Under the pieces are notes generated by a model. That model did not search any database. It saw only the letters and a list, made by a program, of their open reading frames with translations, and was not told the origin of the DNA. Below, piece by piece: positions 35,120 through 47,490 of a DNA stretch of 64,000 nt. This DNA comes from Oscheius onirici (taxonomy: Eukaryota > Nematoda > Chromadorea > Rhabditida > Rhabditidae): assembly GCA_932521025.1 (NCBI GenBank), contig OW051471.1, positions 2,108,001-2,172,000 on the forward strand, read 5' to 3'. The number at the start of each line of letters is the position of its first letter. The stretch's first letter is position 1. Made by a program: the position numbers and the translations under genes.

Positions 35120-36030
35120 ATCGATAGCCGAAAAATACATTCCTTCTTGACCTGTCTTGGAAGAGAAAATTATCTTTTTTTGGCTCTTGGGCGTTCTAAG
35201 TAATATGTTGTATTAGTTCACCGAAATAGAATTCAAAATAAAAAAAGATCCTGTACTTGCAACGCAAAAAGCAAAGGACTGCACTAGCTTTACAATTATA
35301 ATTTCAGATTACACTGCGGCAACAGTAAGCTCTAGTACTTCGCCACTGAAACTGAACTTGAAAACCCTCGTTTTGGTAAAAAAAAAGATGTGTTGCGAAA
35401 GCTAAAATCATGAAAGCGAGAGCCCAAAAAGGAGTTCATGCCGTCGCTCATAGAAGGAAAAAATGGTCTGTGTTTAAAAAAGTTCAGATATTCGGGAGCA
35501 CAAACGCCTTGACAATGAACGTGAACGGTGTATGAACAAAAAAAAACAGTTGAAACCAGTTCTTGCAAGTAAAGTCGTCACACTTTTGACCGCATAGGTT
35601 TTTGACATCGAATCGTGTTTTGTTTCAAAGCGTTTTTATGGTTGTGAATCTAGAATCTTTGGTACTTGTCAAGGGTGAAATTCTGTGAGAACAGCACATA
35701 TTTTTGCAATTTGGTCGCTGTCCTGTTCGACATAGTTTTTGTTTCAGTCTTACAATATCCAGCACCAAAATGTGTACAACGAATCCAGCTGAAAAATAAA
35801 GAATACTGTATAGCGCAGCCATTTTGCATGCAATCAGCCTGAAAAAACAAATTCTGGTAGAACTCAACACGGCCGTCAAAATGAAACCAAGAACAGAAAA
35901 AAATGTAGTCGGGGTGCCGAGAAAACGTTACACCGAAATGTTCTCATTTTCAAGCCAAAATTTCCGCTCTTGAAATTCCGTTGAGATTTTCAAATCGCTG
36001 CGGACCCACAAATAGGACCCAGTCCTTTAA

Positions 36031-36425
36031 AGTGCCGGCTGTGGCGAACTGTGTTGCGTTTTTCTCGTTCTACACTACTTTTTTCGATTTTTACTTGTTT
36101 TTAATCGATTTGTCGTCAAAAATTACACCTAAACTGAGTGATGGAATGCTAAAAATGATGGAAAATTGACGGAAATAGACCAAAAATCACTTTTTGGCCT
36201 AAAATACCATATTTTCGTCTATTTCCGTCAATTTTCCATCATTTTTAGCATTCCATCACTCAGTTTAGGTGTAATTTTTGACGACAAATCGATTATAAAC
36301 AAGTAAAAAGCAAAAAAATGAGTGTCGGACCAAGAAAACACGGTAATGCAATATTTGAGGTGTTTGATGTTTGAATGCGCGGGCTTCCCAAATTGTTCCT
36401 ATCTGGTTATAATGTCAGTGTCCCT
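36031..36425. mobile_element. TTAA-flanked hairpin MITE
   Basis: TTAA lies at 36027 and 36426. The right end AGGGACACTGACATTATA (complement) matches the family; the left end has changed. Bases 36103..36294 form a stem with about 88 uninterrupted matches around a short loop. TTAA duplication is typical of piggyBac-type elements. Confidence 0.8.
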
Positions 36426-37523
36426 TTAAGCCCCCCACCTTGGTCAGTTCAACCACCCACCATGCACGCTGTTTACAAGCCCGCGTTTCGAAATTTTCAA
36501 ATTTTAGGAATTCCTTTATCGATTTTCTCTCTCTTGCTCTCTTCTGCCTATTTTTCTGTTTTTTTTTTCGCTGTTTTATTTTAGCTTTTTGTTCAAAAAA
36601 TGTAGTAGACAATGGAATTATTTTTAGCTAAAAATAGAAAAAAATATTAGGCGAAACTGCTTTTTTTGCTTTTTACTTTTTTTTAAACTGCTTTTTTTGC
36701 TGTCGTGAGAAAATCTGCCAAAAAGCCTAACATGTTCAGGCACTTTTTGGCACAGATTTCTGCTTCTTTTTTTTCCGTTTTCTAGGCTAGCCAAAGAAAG
36801 CATACTGAACCTTTTTTAAAAGAAATTTCGCTGTAGATAAAAAAATGGGTGGGGGGGGCATAACAAGGATAAGGTGGTGGATTTAATCTATGGGGGGCTC
36901 CTTTGACTTCCGTGGGGGGCATATCTAAGAAAGGTCCGGGTGGTGTATTTACGCCCCCAAATTTCCACGTTGGGGGGCATATCTTGGACGTCAACATCCT
37001 AGCAATCACTAGAGCGACGAGAGTTTCGTGCTATTCAAATGAAATAGGTGGATATAAAAAAAGATTTTATCGAATGGATGATTCTGTGAAAAGTGCGCGA
37101 TTGTTTTTTTTTCTAACGAGAAGATGAAGCATATAACAGGAGTTAGAGGACACGGCGGCACACTCACGTGTTTGTCCCATACAAACACAACATGGCAAAG
37201 AGCACAGAGGGCTAACATAGGCGTGTTGCGAAAAAATGTGAAGAGTACACGCGAAAAGAGAATATGAGAGGGAGGGAGAGAGAGAGTGGTCACTTCACAG
37301 GGAAAATGTGAACGTTTGAAAAGTACTCAGGATCTATTTTCTCAGGCCATAATACCCTTCTTCTGAAATTGCCAATTGGACAGAAATACTACCAAACTTT
37401 AGGTCAATACTTGTAAAGCTGGGAACCGAATGTGGGCATGCCATGTGCGGATCAACATACAATCTGTCCCTTTACATGTAAGTTGAAACAAGAAAAACAC
37501 AATCTGTTCAAAATATACAAGCA

Positions 37524-37580
37524 TGTGCGCTGGAATGGACCGGTCCGGTCCGTTTTTCAAATCGGACCGTGCCGGTCGTA
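37524..37580. repeat. GGACCGG repeat fragment
   Basis: GCATGTGCGCTGGAATGGAC and CGGTCCGGTCC match the start of the block at 3188. The rest has decayed. Confidence 0.55.
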
Positions 37581-39368
37581 GTAGAAATTTTCTAGCACCG
37601 TTCCTTTGGCATTCTGAAGTAAAATAACATGTCTCTAGTTATGGTAGTTTTTCTTCGCTAAACAGATTGGCTGGACTAAAAAATATTCCTATATTAGGGA
37701 CGCCTGATACTCCTTTTTTGTTGGGTCATGCCAATAGAGACGAAGAAATACTATTTCACAAAAAATGAACATTCGAATTAACAGAGGCTACAATTGACCG
37801 AACTCGAGAACGAGATCACTTACCCCATCCTTTGTTATAGAGATCTTGAAACCAAAAGTACTGTAAAATGAACTACTGACGGGGTAGACTGGAAGTTGAG
37901 ACCTGAGCAGATCCGGAGACAGGTAGGGGAAAAGGAGGAAGTTAGATGGAAAGTTTCCAAGGAAGAAAAGTTGTTTTGATCAAAAGATGAGTCCAAAATG
38001 TGAGCTCTGCGAACTTCATGTTGTTCACTTACCATTGCACTGGAACAATAGAAAAACTTATAAGGCAACGAAAGGGAATTTGAAAGATATTCAGGCGAAC
38101 AAAGGAAAAGAACAGGTTTCAACTTCTCTGTGAATGTAAATTAAAACGCTTTCTCCGTTTTTTTTTCACTCCGTTGATCTAATCGGTCTGTCTTTTTCTT
38201 TGAAGCCCTGTGTTTTTTCTGACATGAGAAGGTGATCGCATATTCTTCCTCCGAACAAGTTCGTTTATCTTCTCCTGTCATATAATAATCTTGAAGCTAA
38301 AAGTACTGAGTAACTCGCAGCTACCTATAATGCCGGTATTCTTCATCATTACCTCCCTTGCCCCTCTTTATCAGTATCCGTTGCTGTTGTCTTTTTAAAC
38401 CTCCCGCCAAATCGCGGCTCTGTCCATTACTGTACTTTTACCGGCCAATTTGAAAGCTTTGTGATTCAAGTGGTTGTGTTGACACTTTTTTATCTGTTCA
38501 CTTTCTTTTTGTGATAAATTAAGCCCATAATAAATCGGCTATACAAACTCTCCTGTTCTTTCGTATTTGTCGGCAAAGTCTGTCGATAAATCGGTTTCTA
38601 GGGAATTGTTATTTCCTTTTCCTCGTTTCCACAGCTATCAAGTAATAGATAGTTGTGTGCACCTTCCGCATCCGGGCCGAAAACCTGCGAGCACCGTTAC
38701 TACTGAACAGAAAGAGGGGGAAATTGGAGACTAGGTATGCAAATTTTCCGAAGCAAGAAAACATTTTTGGTAGTGCCATATGGCTAACAGTAAGAATCAA
38801 ATGGCATTGACTTTCCAAAACGCTATAACAGAAGAAAAACTTGAAAGGACAAACAAAAGTTGTCCAAGCAGTGAGGGAACGATCGAATAGAAAATGTTTC
38901 GTCTTCAAGGTAAAGGCAAAGCAAAATGTTGTGACTATTAATTGTGCAATCTGCAGTCGTCTAAAATATAAATTTATGGTCGCTCTGAATTTTTGGAAGT
39001 TCTTTTTTCTAATAAGGGACGTGGTAATCTCGTTTCGTATTCAGCCTAGGAACAAGTTCATTCACCTTCTTCGTTCTATAGAGGTCTTGAAGCCAAAAGC
39101 ACAGTACAGAAAAAGAGAATCTGTCATGCTCATGTGAATGAAGCGGAGAAGTTTTTCTGCGGATAAAGCAGTAAGAGTAAAGAAGAAGAATTGTAGTTAA
39201 ATTGATGCAGTTGGAAGGCTCTATTGAGGATTGGATTCAGGATGGGGAATACGACCCAGGCTTGAAACATTTTTGTAGAAAATGAACTGCTCAGGAATAA
39301 TAGCATGTAATAGCCTAAGGAATCTAGTACCAAGCAGTGTTGGTGGCAACTGGTGGCACACATTGCAG

Positions 39369-39549
39369 AAAAGAACGCGCGCTCAGCACCACATGTGGAC
39401 AATACAAAAAGTGCGTTGAAGGTGGCCTCTGACGGGTGCTGCGAGGATGAGTCAGATGGGAGACACTGGCAGAGGCGGGAAAAACGGAAGGTCTGGGAAC
39501 AGGAAGAGCTTGTCAAGAGATCAAGGAAAATAGCCAGCATAAAAAAAAG
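39369..39549 (+). CDS. Possible isolated exon of an unrecognised gene
   Basis: A 181-base block near 50 percent GC in AT-rich surroundings is bounded by ACATTGCAG and by AG/GTAAGC. The open frame inside reads RSAPHVDNTKSALKVASDGC, then a highly charged stretch (KRKVWEQEELVKRSRKIA). I find no neighbouring exon to join and no family match. The opposite strand is also open for 151 codons, from a weak start. Confidence 0.25.
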
Positions 39550-41125
39550 GTAAGCATAAAAATGGAAGTACTTCCCATGAAGCAAAAGATGTTTACTGCA
39601 TAACTACAGATTTGTCATGTTTTGAAAATATACTTCGAAGTCATTGTTCATTCAAACGTGAATGAAATATACGAAATTTTTGAAACAAAAATGAGTACAA
39701 TGCTGTTGGAAGAATGCGCACTTTTTTGGGAAGAAAAAGAAAAAAATTCTGCTAAAGCTGCTTATCCCGGTATCTAGCCTCAAAAACTCTTTCTACCGGA
39801 AACTCGAAAGATGCGAGAAAAGTTTGGTCCTGGTACAGAAAAAAGAGGACTTTGAAAGACCAACTACTCACTTATGAAGAAGAAAAATAGGTTCTTTTAT
39901 CACAGAAAGCAAAAATAGTATTAGGGAGGACTGAAGGACGAATACCATTGCTTGAATAACATTGATTTTCTTGGAAAGGGAAAGAGTGCAAAATCGAAAA
40001 GAAAGATATGTATGGCAAAGGTTTATCACGGTTTCCAGCTCCAAACTCATCCTATGAACAGTGAAAAGTGTGGGGAAAGTGAGGTTCTTTGAAGGGAAAC
40101 GGATGATCGAAGACATGTGAGAGAAGAGTTACATATTCGTCCCTTTTGTCTCACATTAGGTTGTTTGTATTTTCATTTTCCCGCCCAAAGTCGCCCGCGA
40201 CTTTGCGCGCGCTTTTCCCTACTTTCAAATCTCCGCTGATTTTTTGACCACAATTGTGTGTGCGAGAGTTTCGGCTCTCGTTCTGTTCCTTTCTCTTAGG
40301 TTTCCGTGAATACATTTATTCCTCCAAAAAGCTCTAGTCTATTGTGATTTCTTGTCATATATTCATCACTTCAAGTCTTGCGTTTTCGGCAGAATTGAAC
40401 TGCCTCCCGAATCCATCGTTTTCTTGCACACTTTTCTCTCACCAAACTTCTTGTACAAGGAGGCATCTAAGCGAAGAAGAATATGATGGTACACATTGGA
40501 ATAAAGAAAGTATTCAGACGTGAAAAAAAATGTAAGTAACTTGCGAAACAAAAGAAAAGTTTGATGAAATTCATTTTTGAAAGAAACTACAGTGGATACT
40601 GCCAAAAGAAACTTTTTTTTTCGACCAAAATGTTTCACTTTTGAGATAAAAGAAGAAAGAGTATAAAGGGGACATTGAATTCGCTTTACAATCAGACGTC
40701 AAATTTCTGTACCAACGAAGTAACTACAAGATCCTTTTCCGACCTTTCTGGAAGAAGAACTACAAGAAGGATAAAACTTGGTCATTTTCGGCCTAAAGAG
40801 GACGAAGAAAAGGCTGGCACCGGATTAGCCAAGTGCACTTTTGGAGCGGAACTAATTAGGTATATTGAGAAAATAGAAGGCTGGGAGGAGGAAAGATCGA
40901 GAAAAAACAATGGAAAAGGTGGGTTTGGGACTTTTCTTAGAAAAATTACAGTATAATTTGTGTCGAGATCCATCTGCTCAAATCCTATTTTTGCATTTTT
41001 CAGCGTGTTCCACTCATTTTCTTAATTTTTAGTTATGTTCAATCGACTCAGCGGGAAAAACTACACCAGAAACGTATGACGAAGCGTCAAAAATGTGCAA
41101 AAACAACCGAAAAATTGGCGTTCTA

Positions 41126-42181
41126 CAGGGGTGTACACTAATTAGTTGGTACTTTGATCTAGCGTCGCGTAGATAGATTGTTTAGGTCTGATTATCTGGC
41201 TCACATTATAAGGTCGATATTAAGCCAATTTGATTGAAAGATCTGGTTTTGCGGGTCGATTTACTCATGGAAGTTTTGGTATTTTTTCATGTAACAAGGT
41301 TGGCAACGCCCTTCCAGGGCTAAATTTGAAATTCATGCCTTCGCTCTGTCACGGAGCGCTAGTCGTGGTTTTCCTTTCATTCCTCCTTTGTTACTCTCCT
41401 CCTTACCCTCCAAATAAGCTACCAAAATTGGAACCCGCTCCCTCCCAAGCCTAATTTCAAAATGTAGGACCTGAAGTTCCTAGCTTTAGCGAGTCTCAGT
41501 CCTACTGTCCCTTCCCTTCTCCCCTTGTGACTCTGCTCCAGTCACATAGCCCCAGTAAGAAACTACCAAGTTGTTAGAACACTTCGCGCACTTGTTTTTC
41601 CTGTCGCGACTTGTTAAAAACAAATTTGTGCACAGAGTTTCAGACAAACACACAGAGACTTGGGAGCAATTTAAAATACACTTGACCATAACTCTGTCAT
41701 ATAGCAAACACCCGGGTTCTCCATACCCATATACCATAGAGTTTTATAGGACGCATTCCTGTGCACAGGACCAGACTGCCTGGTTTTGTGCTTCAAAAGT
41801 TTAAGTTTTCCTAAGCAGGTCCATTTTTGCCAAAAGTGGGCGTTTTGAAAACCTCATATCTCAGTGGTTATTCAAGATAGCTTCAATTTTCCGACGGTAT
41901 TAGAAAGAGCTTGTCAAGAGCTAGCAGATTGTAGATGGTATATGGGGTATGGAGAACCCGGGAGTTTGCTATATGACAGAGTTATGGTCAAATTACATGA
42001 AAAAATACCAAAACTTCCACGAGTAAATCGACGCGCAAAACCAGATCTTTTAATCAAATTGGCTGAAACTTTGGGGCAATATCGACCTTATGTAGGGATA
42101 ATGTGAGCCAGAAAATCAGACCTGAACGATCTTTCCCCGCGGCGCTAGAACTAAGTACCAACTAATTAGTGTACACCCCTG
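41126..42181. mobile_element. TA-flanked mariner-type foldback element carrying an insertion
   Basis: The termini CAGGGGTGTACACTAATTAG and its complement are bounded by TA on both sides. Arms of about 250 bases include AAGATCTGGTTTTGCG and CATACCCATATACCAT. The left arm is split by 41295..41681; across that gap the two arms line up again to within a base. Confidence 0.8.
41295..41681 (-). mobile_element. CAAGGTTGG family repeat, nested copy
   Basis: It runs from CAAGGTTGGCAACGCCC to GGAGCAATTTAAAATACAC. The uninterrupted right arm of the host element defines both borders. No target duplication is visible. The GCCCTGGAAGGGC hairpin lies near one end. Confidence 0.75.
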
Positions 42182-42682
42182 TACTGTACTTGCTGTCTTC
42201 TAAAACTCAAATATAATGAAACAGCAATAAAAAGGCCAAAAAGACAAGAGACATCCAGTCGTCTCACCGAGATCAACAACCGATAGCTCGTAAAAGCTCA
42301 CTTTTACGAGGACGAAGAGACTGAGATCGATTGAATGAGCAAGATAATGATCCCCTCAATGTGACGGTAAAAGAATACAGTACGAGGAGCTGTAATAGAA
42401 GACACGCGAGTCAAGTGGCTGACCCGTTGGCGGGAGCCTGAAAGAGAAGAACCGACGACTGTATGTGACGGAGACTAAACAGATGGGACGGGTCTTTTGA
42501 TTGGGGTGAGGAGAATTTTGAGAAGGAAGAGAGAAGGGTGAAAAACTAGTTAATTTTAGGTAATATTTAGGGAGTAGTGATGTCCGCTGGAACAGAGCCA
42601 GGTTGAGGTTCCAAATACGACTGTTTCGTGAAACCTCAAAGTGATGTTTGTCCAGTTTTCAAAAGTTGACAAAGTAAATCCA

Positions 42683-42990
42683 CTTTAAATTGCTCCCAGG
42701 TCTCTGTGTGTGTGTTTGTCTGTCGGAAGCTTTAATTGGCAATTAAAATGGAGCAATTTGTGCGCAAAATTAAAGGCAAAGGAGTTAGTGGAAGAACTTT
42801 AGATTTGCAAGTGAATGGACTTTGATTATTTTTGACTTTCAGTTTCTAGACAGTAAAGAATCAAGTGCGGGTTAGGAATACGGGAAAGACTTCAAGGGAG
42901 TTTCTAACTTTAGCTCCAACGGGGTGAACAAGAGAACAAGGATAAGGGAGAACAGGCGGACGGACAGGGATACGAGAAAGAGGGACAGAG
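42683..42990 (+). mobile_element. CAAGGTTGG family relative, 5' part
   Basis: It starts ACTTTAAATTGCTCCCAGG and GTGTGTTTGTCTGTCGGAAG, then follows a variant with TAGCTCCAACGGGGTG that is also found at 9220. It has no CCAACCTTG end. Confidence 0.5.
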
Positions 42991-43168
42991 ATCTGTCTCT
43001 GTACTTTCAGACTTTGAAGATTGTCTGTATGTGTGTTCGTGTACAGTAATTAAGCTGCTCTTATCTATTAATTGATCTGGAGAGGGATCAAACAGCTAAC
43101 TGTTATCTGTTTTGAAAAGGACAAAACTAAGTCACTTAGCCCCGGAGGGGCGTAGCACAACTTGTCTA

Positions 43169-43428
43169 TTTTAAATTGCTCCCAAGTCTGTGTGAGGATA
43201 AGGAAGGGAGCTCTGTGCGCAAATTAGTTTTTAACAAGTCGCGACAGGAAAAGAAAGTGCGCCAACTTTACTTCGGACAACTTGTTAGTTTCTTACTGGG
43301 ACAGCGTGACTCGAACAGATTGACAAGGGAAGAATGGAAGGGAAACTAGGGCACTCTGTGACAGAGCGAAGTGATAGAGAAGCCAAGGAATCTCTAACAC
43401 TAGCCCTGGAAGGGCGTTGCAAACCTTG
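43169..43428 (+). mobile_element. CAAGGTTGG family repeat, internally deleted copy
   Basis: Both ends are present (TTTTAAATTGCTCCCAAGTC and CGTTGCAAACCTTG), but about 180 central bases are missing compared with 60443..60885. Confidence 0.65.
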
Positions 43429-43764
43429 TGGAGTGAAATTTCAGAAAGAGGGCCTAAGAAAACATGTTAGCTCAATGTATTCGCCTTTCTACTGTTTTTG
43501 AAGCAACATTGTGAAGAATTGGTGAAGGCTAACCAATAAAAGAGAAGGTTTTTTTCTGTTGCAAATATTGCGAGGGAAGAGAGAAATGATCTAACAAGGG
43601 AAGTGTTCGAACGGTACTCGCGATATTAAAAATCGGCTTTCGCCAGGTGAATTAGAATTTTTTTCTGATTCTGGGGGTTGTTTCCGATTTCGCTAAGCGA
43701 TCAGTTTACGACCGCTCCCAAACTGCATTGTCTTCTTCATTGCTCTCTGAACCCCTAAGGTAAA

Positions 43765-43839
43765 AGCAGCGGATGGCTGAGTGGAGAGCATGACAGCCTG
43801 TGAAGCAAAAGTCCTTGGTTCGAATCCTCTTGACGCTAA
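43765..43839 (+). pseudogene. tRNA-like sequence (decayed Ser/Leu-type tRNA or SINE head)
   Basis: It has a perfect A box (TGGCTGAGTGG) and a perfect B box (GGTTCGAATCC) 36 bases apart. Only four acceptor pairs (AGCG with CGCT) are evident and the T stem does not close, so it is not a functional tRNA. A T-run follows, as at pol III terminators. Confidence 0.5.
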
Positions 43840-45365
43840 TTCTTTTTTTTTGGATTCACGTCCGCCTTGTATAGTCTTTATGCAACAACACTAGAACACA
43901 AGTTGACAAATTTCGAAGCAAACCGTGATCGGAAAAAGTGAAGGTCATAGCAGTCAATTGCAGGATCTTTCCTCTTCTATTATTCTTATAACTTTTTTTT
44001 TCTTTTTTGAAAGTGATCATGATCACTCGTTGGAATAATGGTTTGCTCATCATGGAACGCTCTCGAGGCGCAAGTCTGGCTTTATGGATTTCCTGAAACA
44101 GGAAAAGAATGTTTACAACCCCCTTTTGTTCGGCAGATTTAGTCTCGAGAAAATGAAAAAAAAACAAGAAACCTTGACATCTTACCTCTTGTAAAGTCCT
44201 CGTAACAAAAAATATGTCTCATAAAAGACTCTTCAATTCTGCAAAAAATATAGACACTACAAAGTTCACCGAAAAACTGCAAAATAAACATTTAAAACGG
44301 TCAAAATGAACCAAAGGATTGTGAGAAGAGTCCAGAAGCTTCTCTAAACACCCGAGGGATTGAACAGTTGGCGTTTGTTGTGACCTCAATTAGGGCAAGA
44401 CGAGAAGTAGCCATTCATTAGGCGACGAGCCGCTAATGCGATTGAATTTGATCAGAGCTGATTATGAGTCGGCAAGGTCTAATGTACCTAAGGGACGCCT
44501 AGAGATCGAGTTGATGAGATTACTGAAGGGTAGGAGAGATATTCCTTTTTTGATCATCGATTGTTGTTGATTTTTCGAAAAAATGTTTCTTCTTTTGTAC
44601 ATAACTTTGTACCGAATGAAGACTTTGATGTACGCTTGCGACGACTCTTTCGTTGACAGTCTCGAATTTGAGAAAAACTTTGCAGGAAAGAACCTTCTCT
44701 GATTCATTTTCAAGATAACACATACCTAGATTGTTTTGTTCACGTTTTGTTCTCGAATCTCATTATTGAAAACGTGTTTCATCCTGTATACCCATAGAGA
44801 ACAGGTGCCAATAAATAGTTTCGATAGCGTTTGTGTAGCAAGTTTTGGAGAAAATCACAAGCAGTTCCACTAAAGCAAGACACTTTCAGAATTTTCCTTG
44901 TTGCAATTGCTAAAAACCGGTTCGCAAATCATAGCCTTCATCGAAAACGGCAGGAATGCTCGGCTTGTTGGCTGAAATTGTTCCAACTTCTGTTCCCAAA
45001 TTGTTCCCACTACGCTTCGAATACTTTGGTTTTCATGTTTCAGGTGATTCTTGTATGGTTGCAATGGGTGGAAAACCCAATAGGTCGAAGTGATAGCAAA
45101 GCCAAATCAAAGCTACCGTAAGAAACTCTTCACTATTCTCACATCGCTTCTCTCATCCTTCGATACCAAAAAATGTTTCTTCAAAAACATATAAACTGAA
45201 GGACTGTCGTCTTTCAATCTTCTGATGCGATAGTCGAAAATGAGATTTTTAGGCTTCCGTCATGATTAGCCTGTCATATAGATCCGTTATGAACTGAGTC
45301 AGTGCTCCTGAAAAAATCATAATTTTCCTCTGAGAATACCTTTTCCCTTCTCATCGGTACTATTA

Positions 45366-45837
45366 CACCTTTGGGGCCCCCAAATTTTTTTTTCTATTTT
45401 TCATTGAAATCGACTGGAAATGCCTTCTAAACACTTTTCAGTAACTTTCTACAATATTTTTCTTCTATTTGTTCGTTTCCCGGAACCTGGTACCACTCTG
45501 CTGGCGGAAGTCCTTTTCCACTTGTGAAACCAGATAGCCGGTCTCTATCCTGTTCACTGAGTCCCCCTGTTAGTTATTTCCCTTGTTAATGCATCCAAAA
45601 TAATAGTTGTTGTTGAATTTTTTTCTTTGTTATTGTTGTTCCATTCTTATAAGGCCGCTAAATGAACTACTCATAGCAAAAATCGTGATAAACCAAAACT
45701 GCCAAAAACAGATTTTTATGACTTCAAAGTGACTAAATAGAGTAAAAATATTGTAGAAAGTTGCTGAAAAGTGTTTAGAAAGTATTTCCAGTCGATTTCG
45801 GTGAAAAATAGAAAAAAAAATTTCGGGGCCCTAAAGG
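45366..45837. mobile_element. TA-flanked mariner-type foldback MITE
   Basis: The ends CACCTTTGGGGCCCC and GGGGCCCTAAAGG are inverted with few mismatches, arms are about 110 bases, and TA lies at 45364 and 45838. The arms share GAAATCGACTGGAAAT and CACTTTTCAG. Confidence 0.75.
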
Positions 45838-45839
45838 TA

Positions 45840-46400
45840 CAGTCCTGCTAATAATTATTGATCCTTTTGGCCATAACTTTTTTTCTGAAAGAGGTATCGA
45901 AAATCGGCTTTCTGGGCTCCACTTCTCTACGTTTGGGCTACATTGGGCCAAAAAATCAGACCTCGGACCTCCTACGATTATTGGCAGAGTTTTTGATTAG
46001 TGAACCTCATGGACCTCTTCCTATATCCCAGCCTTCATAGATAAAGGTATTGATCTAATTCACTGTGCACCTCATGCACCCAGGTGATACCAATTACCGC
46101 CCCAAATTTTAGATCAAGCCGTTCGGCCATTCTTGAGAAAAGTGTTTCGCAAACTCTGATTTTGGCCTACTTTGTGGACATCATAACTCGGCTGTTTATG
46201 AACCAAATTCAAATTTTCAAAATGCGTTGGAAAGGGCTTGACGAGCTCTAAATAGGCACAAAACATGTCAAAGCCGATATCTGCTGTCTTTAATGAGTAC
46301 CGAGACCGCAAAATTATGGTCTCATTTGCAGACAGACTGAGCCTTTGGTCACGGAATATGACTTTCATAACTAATATCCACTTCCAGCTATGAAGTTTCA
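45840..46400. mobile_element. TA-type MITE, CAGTCC family, partial copy
   Basis: It starts directly at the TA that ends the previous element, reading TACAGTCCTGC. It shares GCTCCACTTCTCTACG and the internal region (GCCATTCTTGAGAAA) with 48496..49304, but lacks a matching right end and abuts the decayed phosphatase block C. Confidence 0.65.
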
Positions 46401-47490
46401 ATTTTTCTACTGTGGAAAGAAGCTAAATTGTTTCGTCTCATAAGCTTGTATTCCTTAGATGTTTGGTTCACATTGACGCTCAGTCTGGACGGCGAGAGCC
46501 CTCTGTCCGCGGAGTTCCGTAAAAACGTCCGGAATCTGGCGAGCGGTTTGGCATTTTCCGGCGAAATACTTGAGGAAGTGAGCCACGAGAATGACGACGC
46601 CGATACGACCGACGCCAGAAGCTCCTTGGACGATAATGGGAGCGGAAGTGGCCTCTTTGGGGAAGATGTCGGTGATCAGGGAGAGGAAAGTGTCTGAAAG
46701 ATTCTATTTTTATCGAGAACGGCTCGTAAGTCATTGGAAACCGACTATAGTTCACACTATGAATTACGGATGAAGCAATTCTATTTTGAAGAGGTTACGG
46801 TAATACCTCTTTACATTGAATAAACCCTAGAATAGCGTGTTTGGAAGAAAAGCTGAAGTATTGTTTTGTTCGGGAGATTTCTGTTAATCATTGAATGCAA
46901 ATCTATTTGTTTAACTACACAATGTTGAAACAGAAGTTTGCATTTTGCGCGCTTTCCTAGAAGCAAATTTTCAAAGAGTTTCACAGTTGTGATATATGCA
47001 GGAATCATTAATCGAGATTGATCAAACAGCAGGTTGTACTAAAGATACAGGACAGTGTCTGAAAATTATATTTTTTTTTCGCGATGACGGACCCAGGAAC
47101 AATTACATTACTGTCCAGGCTACAAAGTAAACTTTTTCAATACCCTAGGAAAGATTTTCCGGAAGAAAATCTGTAAAACTGTTTTCGAATCGATACGATT
47201 ACTATTGGACAGTGAGTACATATCAACCAAGCTTCGCCTAACTATTCAGGGTTGAAACAAAGTTTTTAGCGTTTTTGCACAGTCAGATTTTCTATTTTTC
47301 AGCTGACAAAAACTTTCAGAGAGTTTCACAATTTATAAGCAGAAAATTTACTGTTGTTCAATAATCCGATCACTCGGTTGACTATATTCCGTGGGGAAAA
47401 GGAACAAAAGGTCATATGAGCATTGTAATTCAATCAGTTGGCTCCCAAGAAACACTGGTGAAACACTTTTTTTATACGAAACTTTGTATT

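Larger units (their letters stand above)
36430..41123. other. Mostly featureless stretch
   Basis: It includes G-run repeats (GGGGGGCATA motifs, 36840..36990), a short tandem repeat of CTGCTTTTTTTGC (36657..36705), the GGACCGG fragment at 37524 and the exon-like block at 39369. Confidence 0.4.
42991..45363. other. No confident gene
   Basis: It holds one CAAGGTTGG-family copy and the tRNA-like sequence at 43765. The rest is AT-rich with no exon signal. Confidence 0.4.

Noticed and set aside
39130-39585. A 151-codon minus-strand open frame with a hydrophobic start
   Set aside because: It overlaps the better supported exon-like block on the plus strand and looks like its shadow extended into AT-rich flanks; no domain seen.
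40675-40956. A 93-codon charged plus-strand frame
   Set aside because: It lacks an ATG start and a clear acceptor; the GTGGGT at its end is a weak donor.
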